Origin: an uncultured Microcaldota archaeon
GTDB taxonomy: Archaea > Micrarchaeota > Micrarchaeia > Anstonellales > Anstonellaceae
Length of the DNA stretch: 34,364 bases
Direction: 5' to 3'
Assembly (NCBI GenBank): GCA_903892905.1
Contig: CAITKI010000001.1
Span: 1 to 34,364, forward strand
Below are positions 15,925 to 24,647 of this stretch, piece by piece; positions within the stretch are counted from its first letter, which is position 1, and the number at the start of each line of letters is the position of its first letter. The notes below the pieces were generated by a model, which saw only the letters and a list, made by a program, of their open reading frames with translations, did not search any database and was not told the origin of the DNA. The position numbers and the translations under genes are program-made.

Positions 15925-18900
15925 ATGGGCAGAACAGCATATGCAACTCCAAACTTCGAGGCGCCAGATGGACAGAAGGAGATGAGTCCTGAGGCCAAGC
16001 GAATCTTCAAGCAGCATTTTGATGCCCTCCAGAAATGCAACACGCTTTCAGAGCTTAAGGGTGGAATTGAGTGGCTGTACTCTTTTGCCAAAAAGATGGA
16101 CGACCCCCAGGCGACCTCGCTTGTTGATGGCATATATGGGTATTACCTCAAGGCTGCGAAAGGCGCTGAAAGCAAGAGCCAGGACGCACAGGCAAACATC
16201 CTGAAGAACGTACAGAATTATGCGGCGCAGAGCAACAACAACCCTTTTTGGAAGGAGATTGAGGCGCAGCCCGCAGTCTCGCCAAAAAAAGGCAAGGGAG
16301 ATGGCTCCACACTTCAACTGCAAAGCGATTACGATGAAAAGATGCAGAAGATCAAGCAAACGTTTTACATCCTGGACAATTACAACTACATGGACGACTT
16401 GGCCGGGCTCAAGAACATCTTTACTGTGCTGGACGGGCAGATCACTGATTTGAGCGGATTTCTTGCAACAGAGGCCAGCAATAAAGGAAAACAGGCTAAG
16501 GTCGCTGACCTTCAGAAGACAATGCAGACGGACCTAAACGAAATGGCAGGTGGTTCCCCATACTTCAACGGCTCGGTCAAAAATGGGCAATTCAACAGCG
16601 GAGAGCTTTTGGCAAGGGTATTGGCGCTGATAAATACAGTTTCAAGCATGAACACGATCGACTCTAGAATAAATATTTTCACCCAAAGCGGAAAGGCGAC
16701 CCTCCCTAATGTCGCGCGCAATCCGACATCCGGCGCAAAGATAGAGGATTTTCAGAAGCTGGGGATTGCCATAAATGCTTCTGACCTTGCAAAAATCAAT
16801 GCAATGCCGGATGGGGGAACGCTCTCTATTTCTGCGAATGGCGTCCAATACAGCATGACGCGTGCAGGGAATTTCATACAGATATCACGCAGCACCACGC
16901 TTTCGGCTGATGAAAAGGCAGATATCCGGAGAATGATAGGCGAACTCAAGAACAACCAGGCGGCACTTGACTATATATGCACCATGAGGTTCGGGTCGCG
17001 GGGAGAGGGGTTTGTCCCGGCATACCTGGCGCTTGGAATCACGCCTAAGGAGAATGCCAGCCAGGGAGATCACTATGCGTTCCTCGCAAACGAGATGCTT
17101 GATTCCTACAAGAAAATGGGTGAGTACGCATCCAAGATGGCACTTATGTACCCACAGGCGTATTCTGTCCTCATCTCTTCCAAGGTCGATGTGAAAAGGC
17201 CGGACTCGCTTGTTGAGACAAGGGATTCGTTTGACCCTTTTGCAAGGCTCGCCATGTTCAGGACAGTGCAGGACGGCGTGATACCCGGGACCATAAGCGA
17301 TAATCTCCTCAGCCAAATGGTTCTGCGCGCAAATAACATGCCCGTCTCCACGGCAGGGCTTATACTGGGAAGCCAGAGCTTCTTCTATACGCTTGCATTG
17401 ATGCCGGATGACGACTTGCGCCAGGCTGTTTTCAACCAAGCCACCACGCTGATTTCAAACATGTATGCAAACGCCACAAATGCAAATGGAATGCACCAGA
17501 ACTATTCCAATGCGAGCAGGCTCATGAAAAAATTCGAGGAACTCAGCGCAAGCGGCACGCTGGTTAGCGATCTTGAAACAAGAAACTTCTATGGCTTGGA
17601 GCGGGGCCAAATCGGCGTCAAAACGCCATGGCAGGACATACGCTATGAGAGGGATTATTACATGTCCACTCTTGAGAGCTTCGCAAGGTCAACCCTCCAG
17701 CCGACGTCCCTGACCGGCTGGAGCATGTATACGCCGCAAGTTTTTCCAGGCGCTAGATACACGCCAACCAATGCCAAATACCTTTTCGACCAGGCGCATG
17801 GCGAAAAAACAAGGTATCTGAGGACAATGCCGTCAGCACGGTCGCTGACTGTGGATTACTCCCCAAATTCCCTGTATATGCAGGCTTCATACGGCATGAT
17901 AATCGGCAAGATGAGCGATGCCTACAATGGCATATTGAAAGAAAAGATATCAAGGCTTAAGGTTTCCTCTGCAAGCGGATCGGTGCAGGGCAGCGGCACG
18001 TCCCAGGCAGGCAGAGGCGCCGCTGTGGATGCCCAAGCCTGGTTGCAGGGGTATGTGCCAGGGCAAAACATGTATCTGGAAGGGTTCCAGAACTGGAGCA
18101 CCACGGTTGGGAGCAAATACTCGCCAGGGCAGTTCTCCAAATTTGACCAAGGCAAGTCAAATGAGACTTTCGTGCAGGCACAGGCCAACCAGATGAATAT
18201 ACTTGGCACCAATATCTGGCAAGGCTACCTGAACTACACCCGAAACAAGCAAACAAACCTCACAGACGATGGCGGCAACCCCACTACGATAGGCGGCATG
18301 GCAGACGAGCAGATGAACCGGTACATGAACATGTACCTCAATTCGACATTCCCCATGTCGCGCGACGGCACCTTGCTTGTCAACATAAGCGAATCAAGGG
18401 ATGCCAAGCGGCCAGAGGCAACATCCACCGGGGCAGGAAAAGAAACGGACGAAAGGTATGATATCGACATATATGCCAAAAAGGGGAATACCTGGGACCA
18501 CACCATAATCAAGGGAAGGTCGCGCGAATATGAGGAGAACGTGGCTGGCGAAAGCCAGACAGTAAGGGACGCTGTAAGCAAATATTTCACGCAACTCTAT
18601 TCTGAGCTTGGGAAGCGCACCACGGTGGACGCTGCGGTTGAGGTCGGAAGGCAAAAATATGGCTGGGACAAGAACAAAACAGGCATTGGAACGGACAACC
18701 GCCTTGGAGTGATGCTCATTATCCAGCCTGGAATAAACGCCGCTGCAGCCGCGGGGGTGACCACCACTGGAGACGCTGTCGTGGCAGGAGCCCTCCAGAG
18801 CAAGTTAAACGTTGCATATGCAGGATTTTACTCGTTTTCAGACCGGGACGTAGCCATGCCCGCCACAGGCAGTGCCGGGTCGCCTTACTACCAGTTTGGC

Positions 18901-20463
18901 TTGAACAACTATTACATGCCATCATACGAGCTTGATGAAAAGCAGCCAAAAGGGACAAAGGACAGGATTTATGTAGGGGACGTAACCTGGCTTGCGATAG
19001 ATAAATTCCGGGCATCAATATTTGGCGGCTGGAAAACAAGCGACAGGGGAGTCCTTGCAGGGGAGGACTTCCGCCTCAAAAATGCCAATGTTTCGTCCTT
19101 CGTGAGCTTCGACTCAACAGGGCACATAATGAACGGGATTGTTTCGGCTGGAGGCAAAACCGAGCGCGTATTTGGAATGGACAACGTGAACCTGCGCGGG
19201 CACGTCTATGCGTTGCAAGCGGTGGGCAACTTTTTGTTCAGCTCGGAACCGACGCTGGCTGCGTTCAAAGCCGCATTGGATGGCTATGGGCTGAAATCGT
19301 CATACCTTGGCGATGATGATGCCGCGGCAATTGGCAGGCTGGTGAATGAGGGGGATACCCATCACTTCACGCTTGATGGAAAGAAATACATGGTTAAGAT
19401 GAAAGACGGCATGCTAAGCATGTACTCGGGCAATCCGCAGGAGCTTGGGGCGGCAGTATCCTATAGGGTTGGAAAAGGAACCATGACCATAACCTGCAAC
19501 CTGAGGCCAGAGCAGTGGGGGAATGCTGCCATAGCGGACATCACCCTCAGAAGGCTGGTTGACAACTCGCAATCAATAGTAGATTATGTGAACACCATCC
19601 CTGCAGAGACACTGCTCGACCTTAAGCTGCGCGAGCCTGTGATGAGGGGCATCAGGGACAGGATCAGGCAGGTCGTTGCAGAGGCGGTCATGCTCAACCC
19701 AACAAATGATTTATACAAGAGCTTCCTCAACAATGTTTCAGTCGGCTATCGCGATGCCAATGTGGATTGGACGGTCACGGCTTCGACAAGCGATGATGCA
19801 CGGACTTTCCTCACAGGAATGTTTAACTACAAGGACAAGATAGGGGTTATTGGCGGGTGGAAGGTGGGCGGAAGCCTGATGCCTGAAGGCATAGATTGGC
19901 TGGCTGGCACCAAAATACGCCTAGGCAAGGGCAATACTGCATTCTCAGTCTACGTTTCCCAAACAAAAGACAAGCGCATACTCGGGAATGTGGACGTTGC
20001 AAACATGAAGGTTGGCGCTGCGGCAGTGAGCTTTGGGAAGGATTATTACCGCGTTCACATCCTGGCCGGGCCGGAAAAGTTGAGTGGAATATTCAATATG
20101 GTGTCGACGGGGACGTCCGGAACGCTTCCAGATGGAACGCCTGGAAAGTTTTCAGGCACCCTGACAAGCCAGGAATATGGCCTAAGGGCTGCGCTCTGGG
20201 CGCCTGTTTTCCTAACCATGATATATAGCCACACCCAGATATCGGGGATGAACACCGATTTGCTGCAGAACGCCCTTTACGCGACTGCAAACCAATACGG
20301 GCTCTTCCCTGAGAAGATAAATATGGACAGTTTCCAGATGGATCTTTACTTCAAGACCGGGAAAAAATCATCCTTCTCCCTGACAGGGCAGATGTTCAAG
20401 ATGAGAGGGAAGGAAAACCCCTGGGACTTCTACTTTGGAGGGAAATTCATCTGGAGCCCTTAA
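15925..20463 (+). CDS. Giant operon protein 3, beta-rich (1512 aa)
   Basis: GGGTGA lies 5 bases before the ATG, 9 bases after the stop of gene 2. No signal peptide is visible. The first ~200 residues are helical. Residues about 200-900 are mixed and rich in Asn, Ser, Tyr and Gln, unlike proteins 1 and 2. From about 925 to the end short amphipathic strands alternate with polar turns (L-G-V-M-L-I-I-Q-P, L-N-V-A-Y-A-G-F-Y-S-F, F-R-A-S-I-F-G-G-W). The last 45 residues read as three strands, ending G-G-K-F-I-W-S-P. This resembles an outer-membrane beta-barrel, though an adhesin or surface-layer fold is possible. Family unknown. It ends 23 bases before tRNA-Ala on the other strand. Confidence 0.75.
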   Translation: MGRTAYATPNFEAPDGQKEMSPEAKRIFKQHFDALQKCNTLSELKGGIEWLYSFAKKMDDPQATSLVDGIYGYYLKAAKGAESKSQDAQANILKNVQNYAAQSNNNPFWKEIEAQPAVSPKKGKGDGSTLQLQSDYDEKMQKIKQTFYILDNYNYMDDLAGLKNIFTVLDGQITDLSGFLATEASNKGKQAKVADLQKTMQTDLNEMAGGSPYFNGSVKNGQFNSGELLARVLALINTVSSMNTIDSRINIFTQSGKATLPNVARNPTSGAKIEDFQKLGIAINASDLAKINAMPDGGTLSISANGVQYSMTRAGNFIQISRSTTLSADEKADIRRMIGELKNNQAALDYICTMRFGSRGEGFVPAYLALGITPKENASQGDHYAFLANEMLDSYKKMGEYASKMALMYPQAYSVLISSKVDVKRPDSLVETRDSFDPFARLAMFRTVQDGVIPGTISDNLLSQMVLRANNMPVSTAGLILGSQSFFYTLALMPDDDLRQAVFNQATTLISNMYANATNANGMHQNYSNASRLMKKFEELSASGTLVSDLETRNFYGLERGQIGVKTPWQDIRYERDYYMSTLESFARSTLQPTSLTGWSMYTPQVFPGARYTPTNAKYLFDQAHGEKTRYLRTMPSARSLTVDYSPNSLYMQASYGMIIGKMSDAYNGILKEKISRLKVSSASGSVQGSGTSQAGRGAAVDAQAWLQGYVPGQNMYLEGFQNWSTTVGSKYSPGQFSKFDQGKSNETFVQAQANQMNILGTNIWQGYLNYTRNKQTNLTDDGGNPTTIGGMADEQMNRYMNMYLNSTFPMSRDGTLLVNISESRDAKRPEATSTGAGKETDERYDIDIYAKKGNTWDHTIIKGRSREYEENVAGESQTVRDAVSKYFTQLYSELGKRTTVDAAVEVGRQKYGWDKNKTGIGTDNRLGVMLIIQPGINAAAAAGVTTTGDAVVAGALQSKLNVAYAGFYSFSDRDVAMPATGSAGSPYYQFGLNNYYMPSYELDEKQPKGTKDRIYVGDVTWLAIDKFRASIFGGWKTSDRGVLAGEDFRLKNANVSSFVSFDSTGHIMNGIVSAGGKTERVFGMDNVNLRGHVYALQAVGNFLFSSEPTLAAFKAALDGYGLKSSYLGDDDAAAIGRLVNEGDTHHFTLDGKKYMVKMKDGMLSMYSGNPQELGAAVSYRVGKGTMTITCNLRPEQWGNAAIADITLRRLVDNSQSIVDYVNTIPAETLLDLKLREPVMRGIRDRIRQVVAEAVMLNPTNDLYKSFLNNVSVGYRDANVDWTVTASTSDDARTFLTGMFNYKDKIGVIGGWKVGGSLMPEGIDWLAGTKIRLGKGNTAFSVYVSQTKDKRILGNVDVANMKVGAAAVSFGKDYYRVHILAGPEKLSGIFNMVSTGTSGTLPDGTPGKFSGTLTSQEYGLRAALWAPVFLTMIYSHTQISGMNTDLLQNALYATANQYGLFPEKINMDSFQMDLYFKTGKKSSFSLTGQMFKMRGKENPWDFYFGGKFIWSP

Positions 20464-20485
20464 AGAAAAAAAGTGCGATTTTGAA

Positions 20486-20687
20486 TGGACCCGGGGGGAT
20501 TCGAACCCCCGGCCTCCTGATTTTTTGAGAACCCTTTTTCACTTTTCCGCGACGTGCAAAGAGCGATGCTCTTTGCGCGCACGTTTTGCTCCGCAAAACG
20601 TTCGACGCTTTTACGAGCGAGCGTTTGTTCGGGAGCGAGTAAAAGGGTTCATGCAAATCAGGCGCGCTACCACTGCGCCACAGGCCC
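20486..20687 (-). tRNA. tRNA-Ala (TGC) with intron
   Basis: Exons 20652-20687 and 20486-20521 give a 72-base tRNA: acceptor GGGCCTG/CGGGTCC with the G3-U70 pair that defines alanine identity, D stem GCGC/GCGC, anticodon stem CCTGA/TCAGG, anticodon TGC at 20653-20655, T arm GGGGG/CCCCC with loop TTCGAAT, and A73. CCA is not encoded. A 130-base intron lies after A37, the usual archaeal site. Confidence 0.93.
20522..20651 (-). other. tRNA-Ala intron with bulge-helix-bulge
   Basis: At the exon ends, TTTG (anticodon side) pairs with CAAA of the intron, flanked by a CAT bulge on the 5' side and an AAA bulge on the 3' side. This is the bulge-helix-bulge cut by archaeal splicing endonuclease, with one extra T opposite the first bulge. 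Inside, a 10-bp stem (20529-20538 with 20641-20650) encloses two perfect hairpins: 20556-20576 (9 bp, 3-base loop) and 20581-20601 (9 bp, 3-base loop). A 7-bp stem (20608-20614 with 20639-20645) encloses a GAGCGAGCG-rich loop. No ORF of note is present. Confidence 0.85.
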
Positions 20688-20794
20688 ATTATTCTGTCGG
20701 TACCTGGGGGTGAACCATCAGGGGGAAGCTAATGTTGTGCTTCTGCCCCCTAGGGTGCCACAGGCCCATTGTGGTCTTCTTGGAAAATAAAGGC
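20688..20794. other. Spacer with a copy of the tRNA-Ala 5' end
   Basis: The 14 bases at 20677-20690, covering the first 11 bases of tRNA-Ala, recur exactly at 20757-20770 in the same orientation. Between them lies a GC-rich imperfect hairpin (AGGGGG about 20719 with CCCCCT about 20747). The second copy lacks the rest of a tRNA. Confidence 0.6.
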
Positions 20795-20803
20795 TTTTTA
20801 TAG
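20795..20803 (+). promoter_or_regulatory. TATA box of the zinc-ribbon gene
   Basis: TTTTTATAG centred 26 bases before ATG 20825; a leaderless transcript is expected. Confidence 0.55.
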
Positions 20804-20824
20804 GTACGCCCCAGAACTTCAGAT

Positions 20825-21154
20825 ATGGGATTCCTCGACTTGGTATCAAATGCGCTTCGGCCCAAGCCGCATGCCGACAGGAAGGCAAAATGCCCCAAGT
20901 GCAATGCGGACGTGGTGCTGGGCATGGAGCGCTGCCCTTCGTGCGGCACGCATATCGACTCGATGTTTAGGATTGAGTGCCCGAAATGCAAGACGGCAAA
21001 CGACTTGAAGGCGGAAAAATGCTCCAAGTGCGGCTATGCACTGGCCGAGCAGCGCGCGCCAGGAGGCAAGGAGCAGTACCGCTGCCCCATGTGCGGCTAT
21101 GTCGCGGACTACTACATGATGTCCTGCCCGTCATGCGGCGTGAAATTCATTTAG
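20825..21154 (+). CDS. Protein with three zinc ribbons
   Basis: 109 residues with six C-x-x-C knuckles: C-P-K-C, C-P-S-C, C-P-K-C, C-S-K-C, C-P-M-C and C-P-S-C. Paired in order, they make three zinc ribbons with almost nothing else except a short N-terminal helix (M-G-F-L-D-L-V-S-N-A-L). No catalytic motif. Such small ribbon arrays in archaea bind nucleic acid or act as protein adaptors; which applies here cannot be told. Its own TATA box 26 bases upstream makes it a separate transcription unit. Confidence 0.75.
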   Translation: MGFLDLVSNALRPKPHADRKAKCPKCNADVVLGMERCPSCGTHIDSMFRIECPKCKTANDLKAEKCSKCGYALAEQRAPGGKEQYRCPMCGYVADYYMMSCPSCGVKFI

Positions 21155-21182
21155 ACGGAGCACACCTGCGTGCAAAGATGGC

Positions 21183-21599
21183 TCACTTGGCCACTTTTTT
21201 AAGAAGCCTGAACTTGTAGCCATAGTGGATGAGCCCCTCGGGCGAGTCCTCGAGGATCTTGCGGAATATCATTTCCACCTTGTCCCCGATTTTCACGTCC
21301 TTTTCCCCAACGCCCACCACCTGCGCGGTGAGGCGCGGCCCCTCAACAAGCTCCACGATGGCAAGCACGTAGGGCACCTCAAGCTCAAAGCCTGCAGGGC
21401 CTGCCGTCACCTCGGTGAATGAGTAAACTTGCCCCTTGCCGGAGAACTGCTTGAGCATTATCTTTCCCTTGCGGCGGCACTTGGGGCAGAGCTTGCGCGT
21501 GGGGAAATAGTTTGTTTTGCAAGTCTCGCACGCGCTTCCGGTGAGGCGGTAGCGCTCTGGTATGCGCCTCCATGTTATTGCAAGGTTTTCAGATGGCAT
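21183..21599 (-). CDS. DUF35 OB-fold/zinc-ribbon acyl-CoA-binding protein
   Basis: 138 residues: an N-terminal helix (W-R-R-I-P-E-R-Y), a rubredoxin-like ribbon with C24, C27, C38 and C41, and an OB-fold (S-F-T-E-V through G-D-K-V-E-M-I-F). In archaea this protein bridges acetoacetyl-CoA thiolase and HMG-CoA synthase so that acetoacetyl-CoA passes through a shared CoA-binding site; the complex is structurally characterised in a methanogen. Here it is the last gene of exactly that operon, 25 bases after the thiolase, with GAGGT 8 bases before its start. Full length. Confidence 0.9.
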   Translation of the reverse strand: MPSENLAITWRRIPERYRLTGSACETCKTNYFPTRKLCPKCRRKGKIMLKQFSGKGQVYSFTEVTAGPAGFELEVPYVLAIVELVEGPRLTAQVVGVGEKDVKIGDKVEMIFRKILEDSPEGLIHYGYKFRLLKKVAK

Positions 21600-21624
21600 G
21601 GTTATCTACCTCTAAGTGTCTCAA

Positions 21625-22788
21625 TTAAGCGTCGTTTTTCATGATGTGGACGACAGCGGTCGCGCCGCTCCCTCCCACGTTGTGCGTCATCCCCACTTTT
21701 GCGTCCTTCACCTGGCGCGCGCCTGCTGTTCCGCGCAGCTGCCATACCACTTCGACAGCCTGCTTGATGCCTGTGGCGCCCACTGGGTGGCCGCAGCCTT
21801 TAAGCCCGCCTGAAGTGTTCACAGATATCTCGGCATTGAGAGCGGTCTTACCCGCAGCTGATGCAGGCCCGCCCTGCCCTTTGGGGAAAAAGCCAAGGTC
21901 CTCAATTGCCATTATTTCTGCAATGGTGAAGCAGTCGTGCACTTCCACGATGTCAATGTCCTTTACAGACACCTTTGCCTGCTCGTACGCCTTTTTCGCA
22001 GCCACCTTGGTGGCATTGAGCGAGGTCATGCTTTCGCGCGAGTGCAGCGCAAGGTAGTCTGATGCCTGCGTGGATGCGGTTATCTCGATGGGCTGCTCGC
22101 ACACCTTCTTTGCCTTGTCCAAGGGCATGAGCACCACGACAGCCGCGCCGTCGGTGATGGGCGCGCAGTCGAAAAGCTTGAGGGGCGATGCCACGTACTT
22201 GCTTTTCATCACTGTGTCAATCGTAATCTCGTTTTGGAAGTGCGCGTACTTGTTCTTCGCCGCGTTCGCATGGTTCTTCACAGCCACTGCAGCCATCTGC
22301 TCTTCGGTGGTGCCGTACTCCAGCATGTGCCGACGCGCGGTGAATGCGTAAATGGCGGGGAATGTCGCGCCCATGAAAAGCTCCCATTCCTGGTCGCCTG
22401 CGCCGCCCAGTGCAGAGGCAATTTCGTCGCCTGGCGTGTCGGTCATCTTTTCCACTCCGCCCACTGCCACGCAGTCGTGTATGCCTGATGCCACTGCCAT
22501 GTAGCCCTGGCGAAGCGCCACGCCGCCTGATGCGCACGCAGCCTCGCAGCGCGTGGAAGGGATTGGCGTAAGGCCCATGTAGTCTGCGACAAGCGCGCCA
22601 ATATGTTCTTGCCCGACAAGCGAGCCTGGCGCCATGGTGCCCACATACATCGCGTCTATTTCCGCGCCTGACATCTTGGCGTCCTCAATGGCGCGGCCGC
22701 CTGCCTCGGTGAGCATGTCACGGAAGCCGCGGGTCCATTCCTCGCCGAACTTGCTCATTCCTACGCCAACAATTGCAACTTTTCTCAT
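21625..22788 (-). CDS. Acetyl-CoA acetyltransferase (archaeal thiolase)
   Basis: 387 residues from ATG 22788, starting M-R-K-V-A-I-V-G-V-G as archaeal orthologues do; AGGTTGAT lies just upstream. It joins two acetyl-CoA into acetoacetyl-CoA, the first mevalonate-pathway step. The acyl-accepting cysteine is C85 in E-A-A-C-A-S-G-G; the histidine motifs H-D-C-F-T and G-C-G-H-P-V-G-A-T-G are also present. Clustering with HMGCS and DUF35 supports the tripartite complex. The 73 bases before it contain a short ORF imitating its first codons (22793-22843). Confidence 0.93.
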   Translation of the reverse strand: MRKVAIVGVGMSKFGEEWTRGFRDMLTEAGGRAIEDAKMSGAEIDAMYVGTMAPGSLVGQEHIGALVADYMGLTPIPSTRCEAACASGGVALRQGYMAVASGIHDCVAVGGVEKMTDTPGDEIASALGGAGDQEWELFMGATFPAIYAFTARRHMLEYGTTEEQMAAVAVKNHANAAKNKYAHFQNEITIDTVMKSKYVASPLKLFDCAPITDGAAVVVLMPLDKAKKVCEQPIEITASTQASDYLALHSRESMTSLNATKVAAKKAYEQAKVSVKDIDIVEVHDCFTIAEIMAIEDLGFFPKGQGGPASAAGKTALNAEISVNTSGGLKGCGHPVGATGIKQAVEVVWQLRGTAGARQVKDAKVGMTHNVGGSGATAVVHIMKNDA

Positions 22789-22792
22789 AGTA

Positions 22793-22843
22793 TCAACCTG
22801 CCAACCATGCGCCACTTGCGCCTGCAATCACAACTTTTCTCAT
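22793..22843 (-). pseudogene. Short ORF copying the thiolase gene start
   Basis: A 16-codon ORF, M-R-K-V-V-I-A-G-A-S-G-A-W-L-A-G, ending TGA five bases before the thiolase ATG. Its first 13 bases (ATGAGAAAAGTTG) equal those of the thiolase gene, and 21 of the first 25 match. GGTGAT, an exact match to the 16S tail, is 4 bases upstream, a better ribosome site than the thiolase's own. It may be a remnant of a tandem duplication or a translated leader that passes ribosomes to the thiolase start. Confidence 0.6.
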
Positions 22844-22861
22844 GAAAATCACCAAAAATTT

Positions 22862-23929
22862 TTACATGCTCTTGAGTTTTCTCCTGTGCTTCACATACAC
22901 GCCGTAGTCAATGTATTCCTTGTGCGCGATGTAGTCTGAGAGCTGCCAGCCCACTTTCTTGAATGCCTCGCGCTTGGCAACTATGCCATCTGTCACGCGG
23001 ATGGCAAACGAGTCGCTTCCTGCGCCTGACCCGAAAGAGGTGAGAAGTATCCTCGCGCCTGGCTTTGCAATGTCAAGCACGCCTGCAAGCCCAATGGGCG
23101 AGGCGCCGGAGTACGTGTTGCCAATCACTGGCGTGAAAAGCCCTGGCTTCACTTTCTCGGTGTCAATGCCCATTTTCTTTGCAACTTCAAGAGGGAATTT
23201 GCCGTTTGGCTGGTGGAAGACAAAGTAGTCGTACTCCGCTGCCTTGGTGCCGGTCTTTTCGAAAAGCCCCTGCGTTGCACCCATGACGTGGCGAAAGTAT
23301 GCAGGCGCGCCTGTGAAGCGGCCTCCGTGTGAGGGGAACTCCGCGTGCTCGCGGCGCCAGAAGTCCGGCGTGTCGGTTGTGAATGAATATGTTGCCTCGA
23401 TCTCCGCGACAAACTCGCCTTTTTCGCGCCCTATGAGAAATGCCGCTGCGCCTGCAGCTGCTGAATACTCCAGCGCATCGCCAGGCCTTCCCTGCGAGGT
23501 GTCGGCGCCCACTGCGAGGCCGTAGCGTATCATGTTGGATGCCACCATGCCCATGCACATCTGCATGCCTGCCGTGCCTGCCTTGCATGCAAACTCCAGG
23601 TCCGCGGCAGTAAGCTCGGGCGTGGCGCCCAGCGCCTCGGCGACAATGGTCGCGGTTGGCTTTACAGCGTACGGGTGCGACTCCGAGCCCACGTAAACTG
23701 CGCCGATTGCCTGCGGGTCTATGCCTGACATGAGAAGCGCGTTCCTGCTCGCCTCCACTGCAAGCGTTGCCGCGTCCTCGTCCACATCAGGCACGCTCTT
23801 TTCAAGTATGCCAAGCCCCTTGGAAATCCTGTCGGGCTCCTCGCCCCACACGCGCGCAATTTCGCCGCTTTTGATGCGGAACTTGGGCACGCACGTGCCA
23901 TACCCTACAATGCCGACTGATTGCACCAT
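22862..23929 (-). CDS. Hydroxymethylglutaryl-CoA synthase
   Basis: 355 residues from ATG 23929 (GAGGTAAT immediately before it). Condenses acetyl-CoA with acetoacetyl-CoA to HMG-CoA. Catalytic residues are visible: E83 (V-G-S-E-S), nucleophile C115 (E-F-A-C-K-A-G) and H239 (F-H-Q-P-N-G-K). G-S-G-A-G-S-D near the C-terminus is the family's CoA-site loop. Length matches archaeal HMGCS rather than the longer eukaryotic form. Second gene of the regulator-HMGCS-thiolase-DUF35 operon. Confidence 0.94.
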   Translation of the reverse strand: MVQSVGIVGYGTCVPKFRIKSGEIARVWGEEPDRISKGLGILEKSVPDVDEDAATLAVEASRNALLMSGIDPQAIGAVYVGSESHPYAVKPTATIVAEALGATPELTAADLEFACKAGTAGMQMCMGMVASNMIRYGLAVGADTSQGRPGDALEYSAAAGAAAFLIGREKGEFVAEIEATYSFTTDTPDFWRREHAEFPSHGGRFTGAPAYFRHVMGATQGLFEKTGTKAAEYDYFVFHQPNGKFPLEVAKKMGIDTEKVKPGLFTPVIGNTYSGASPIGLAGVLDIAKPGARILLTSFGSGAGSDSFAIRVTDGIVAKREAFKKVGWQLSDYIAHKEYIDYGVYVKHRRKLKSM

Positions 23930-23949
23930 AATATTACCTCGCAAACAAG

Positions 23950-24633
23950 CTAGATTTTATTCAGCACTTCCTTTATTTTCGCCAAGTCCATGTTGGTGGC
24001 GATGACCGGGATTTTCTCGCGCTCAGCGATTTTTATTGCCAGGGGGTCCACTTCTTTCAGCCCGTGGAGAACGACGAGGGAGGGCTTCATGGGCGTCACC
24101 CTGATGACCACCATGGGCGATCTTCCTGTCGAGACCTGGGTGAAGATGAATGCGCGCTCACTCATTGTCCCGTAGAGCTTGGGGAACTGCGAGTAGGGCA
24201 TTTCGAGGATGATTTTCAGGCTCTCCATCAGCGTGTAGCCGTAGAGCTTCTTGCTTTTCATGAGCTCCTCGTTTGCCACCACGGTTGCGTTGAGCATTTT
24301 CTGGAAGTCTATTGCCGAGATGGAGGTGGCGAACTCGTGCAGCTCGAAATACTGCTCGCTTTTCTCCACGCCCTGCTGCAGCTTGGAGAGGATGGGCGAG
24401 CCCCGCTCGGTGTCAATCTCGATGATGGCGCCCACGAAGCGCTTTATCACGCCGCTTCCTGGAGATTTCCGCCTGTTGCCCTCATAGTCCGAGATGGTGG
24501 AGGGGGAGATTTTCAGAAGCTCGGCAAGCTCCACCTGCGTGATTGCGAATATCTCGCGCCACTTCTTCATGGTGGAGCCAGGCGTGGCGCTAAGCGTGAT
24601 TTCGCCTGCCATTTCGTTCCTTATTTTCTCCAT
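23950..24633 (-). CDS. HTH regulator of the HMG-CoA operon
   Basis: 227 residues from ATG 24633; TTG 24651 is an alternative that overlaps the stop of an upstream short ORF. An XRE-type helix-turn-helix lies at about 23-60 ([22 protein letters not shown]). The C-terminal 140 residues are a separate alpha/beta domain ([12 protein letters not shown]). Genes of this architecture sit next to HMGCS in many Euryarchaeota, suggesting a local regulator. The HMGCS ATG follows the stop by 20 bases. An inverted repeat just upstream could be its own operator. Confidence 0.85.
   Translation of the reverse strand: MEKIRNEMAGEITLSATPGSTMKKWREIFAITQVELAELLKISPSTISDYEGNRRKSPGSGVIKRFVGAIIEIDTERGSPILSKLQQGVEKSEQYFELHEFATSISAIDFQKMLNATVVANEELMKSKKLYGYTLMESLKIILEMPYSQFPKLYGTMSERAFIFTQVSTGRSPMVVIRVTPMKPSLVVLHGLKEVDPLAIKIAEREKIPVIATNMDLAKIKEVLNKI
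24623..24632 (-). promoter_or_regulatory. Third half-site at the regulator start
   Basis: The ten bases TGGAGAAAAT (minus strand), identical to the half-sites of the inverted repeat at 24656-24682, overlap the regulator's own ATG. Confidence 0.45.
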
Positions 24634-24647
24634 TGAATTTGACTCCG

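Noticed and set aside
8913-20463. Non-ribosomal peptide or polyketide synthase, or phage structural genes
   Set aside because: No adenylation, ketosynthase or carrier motifs, and no terminase, portal or capsid-like neighbours; genes lie between chromosomal housekeeping genes.
20435-20790. Open frames covering tRNA-Ala and its intron
   Set aside because: They read through the tRNA exons and intron on both strands; tRNA identity is certain, and intron frames lack homing-endonuclease motifs.
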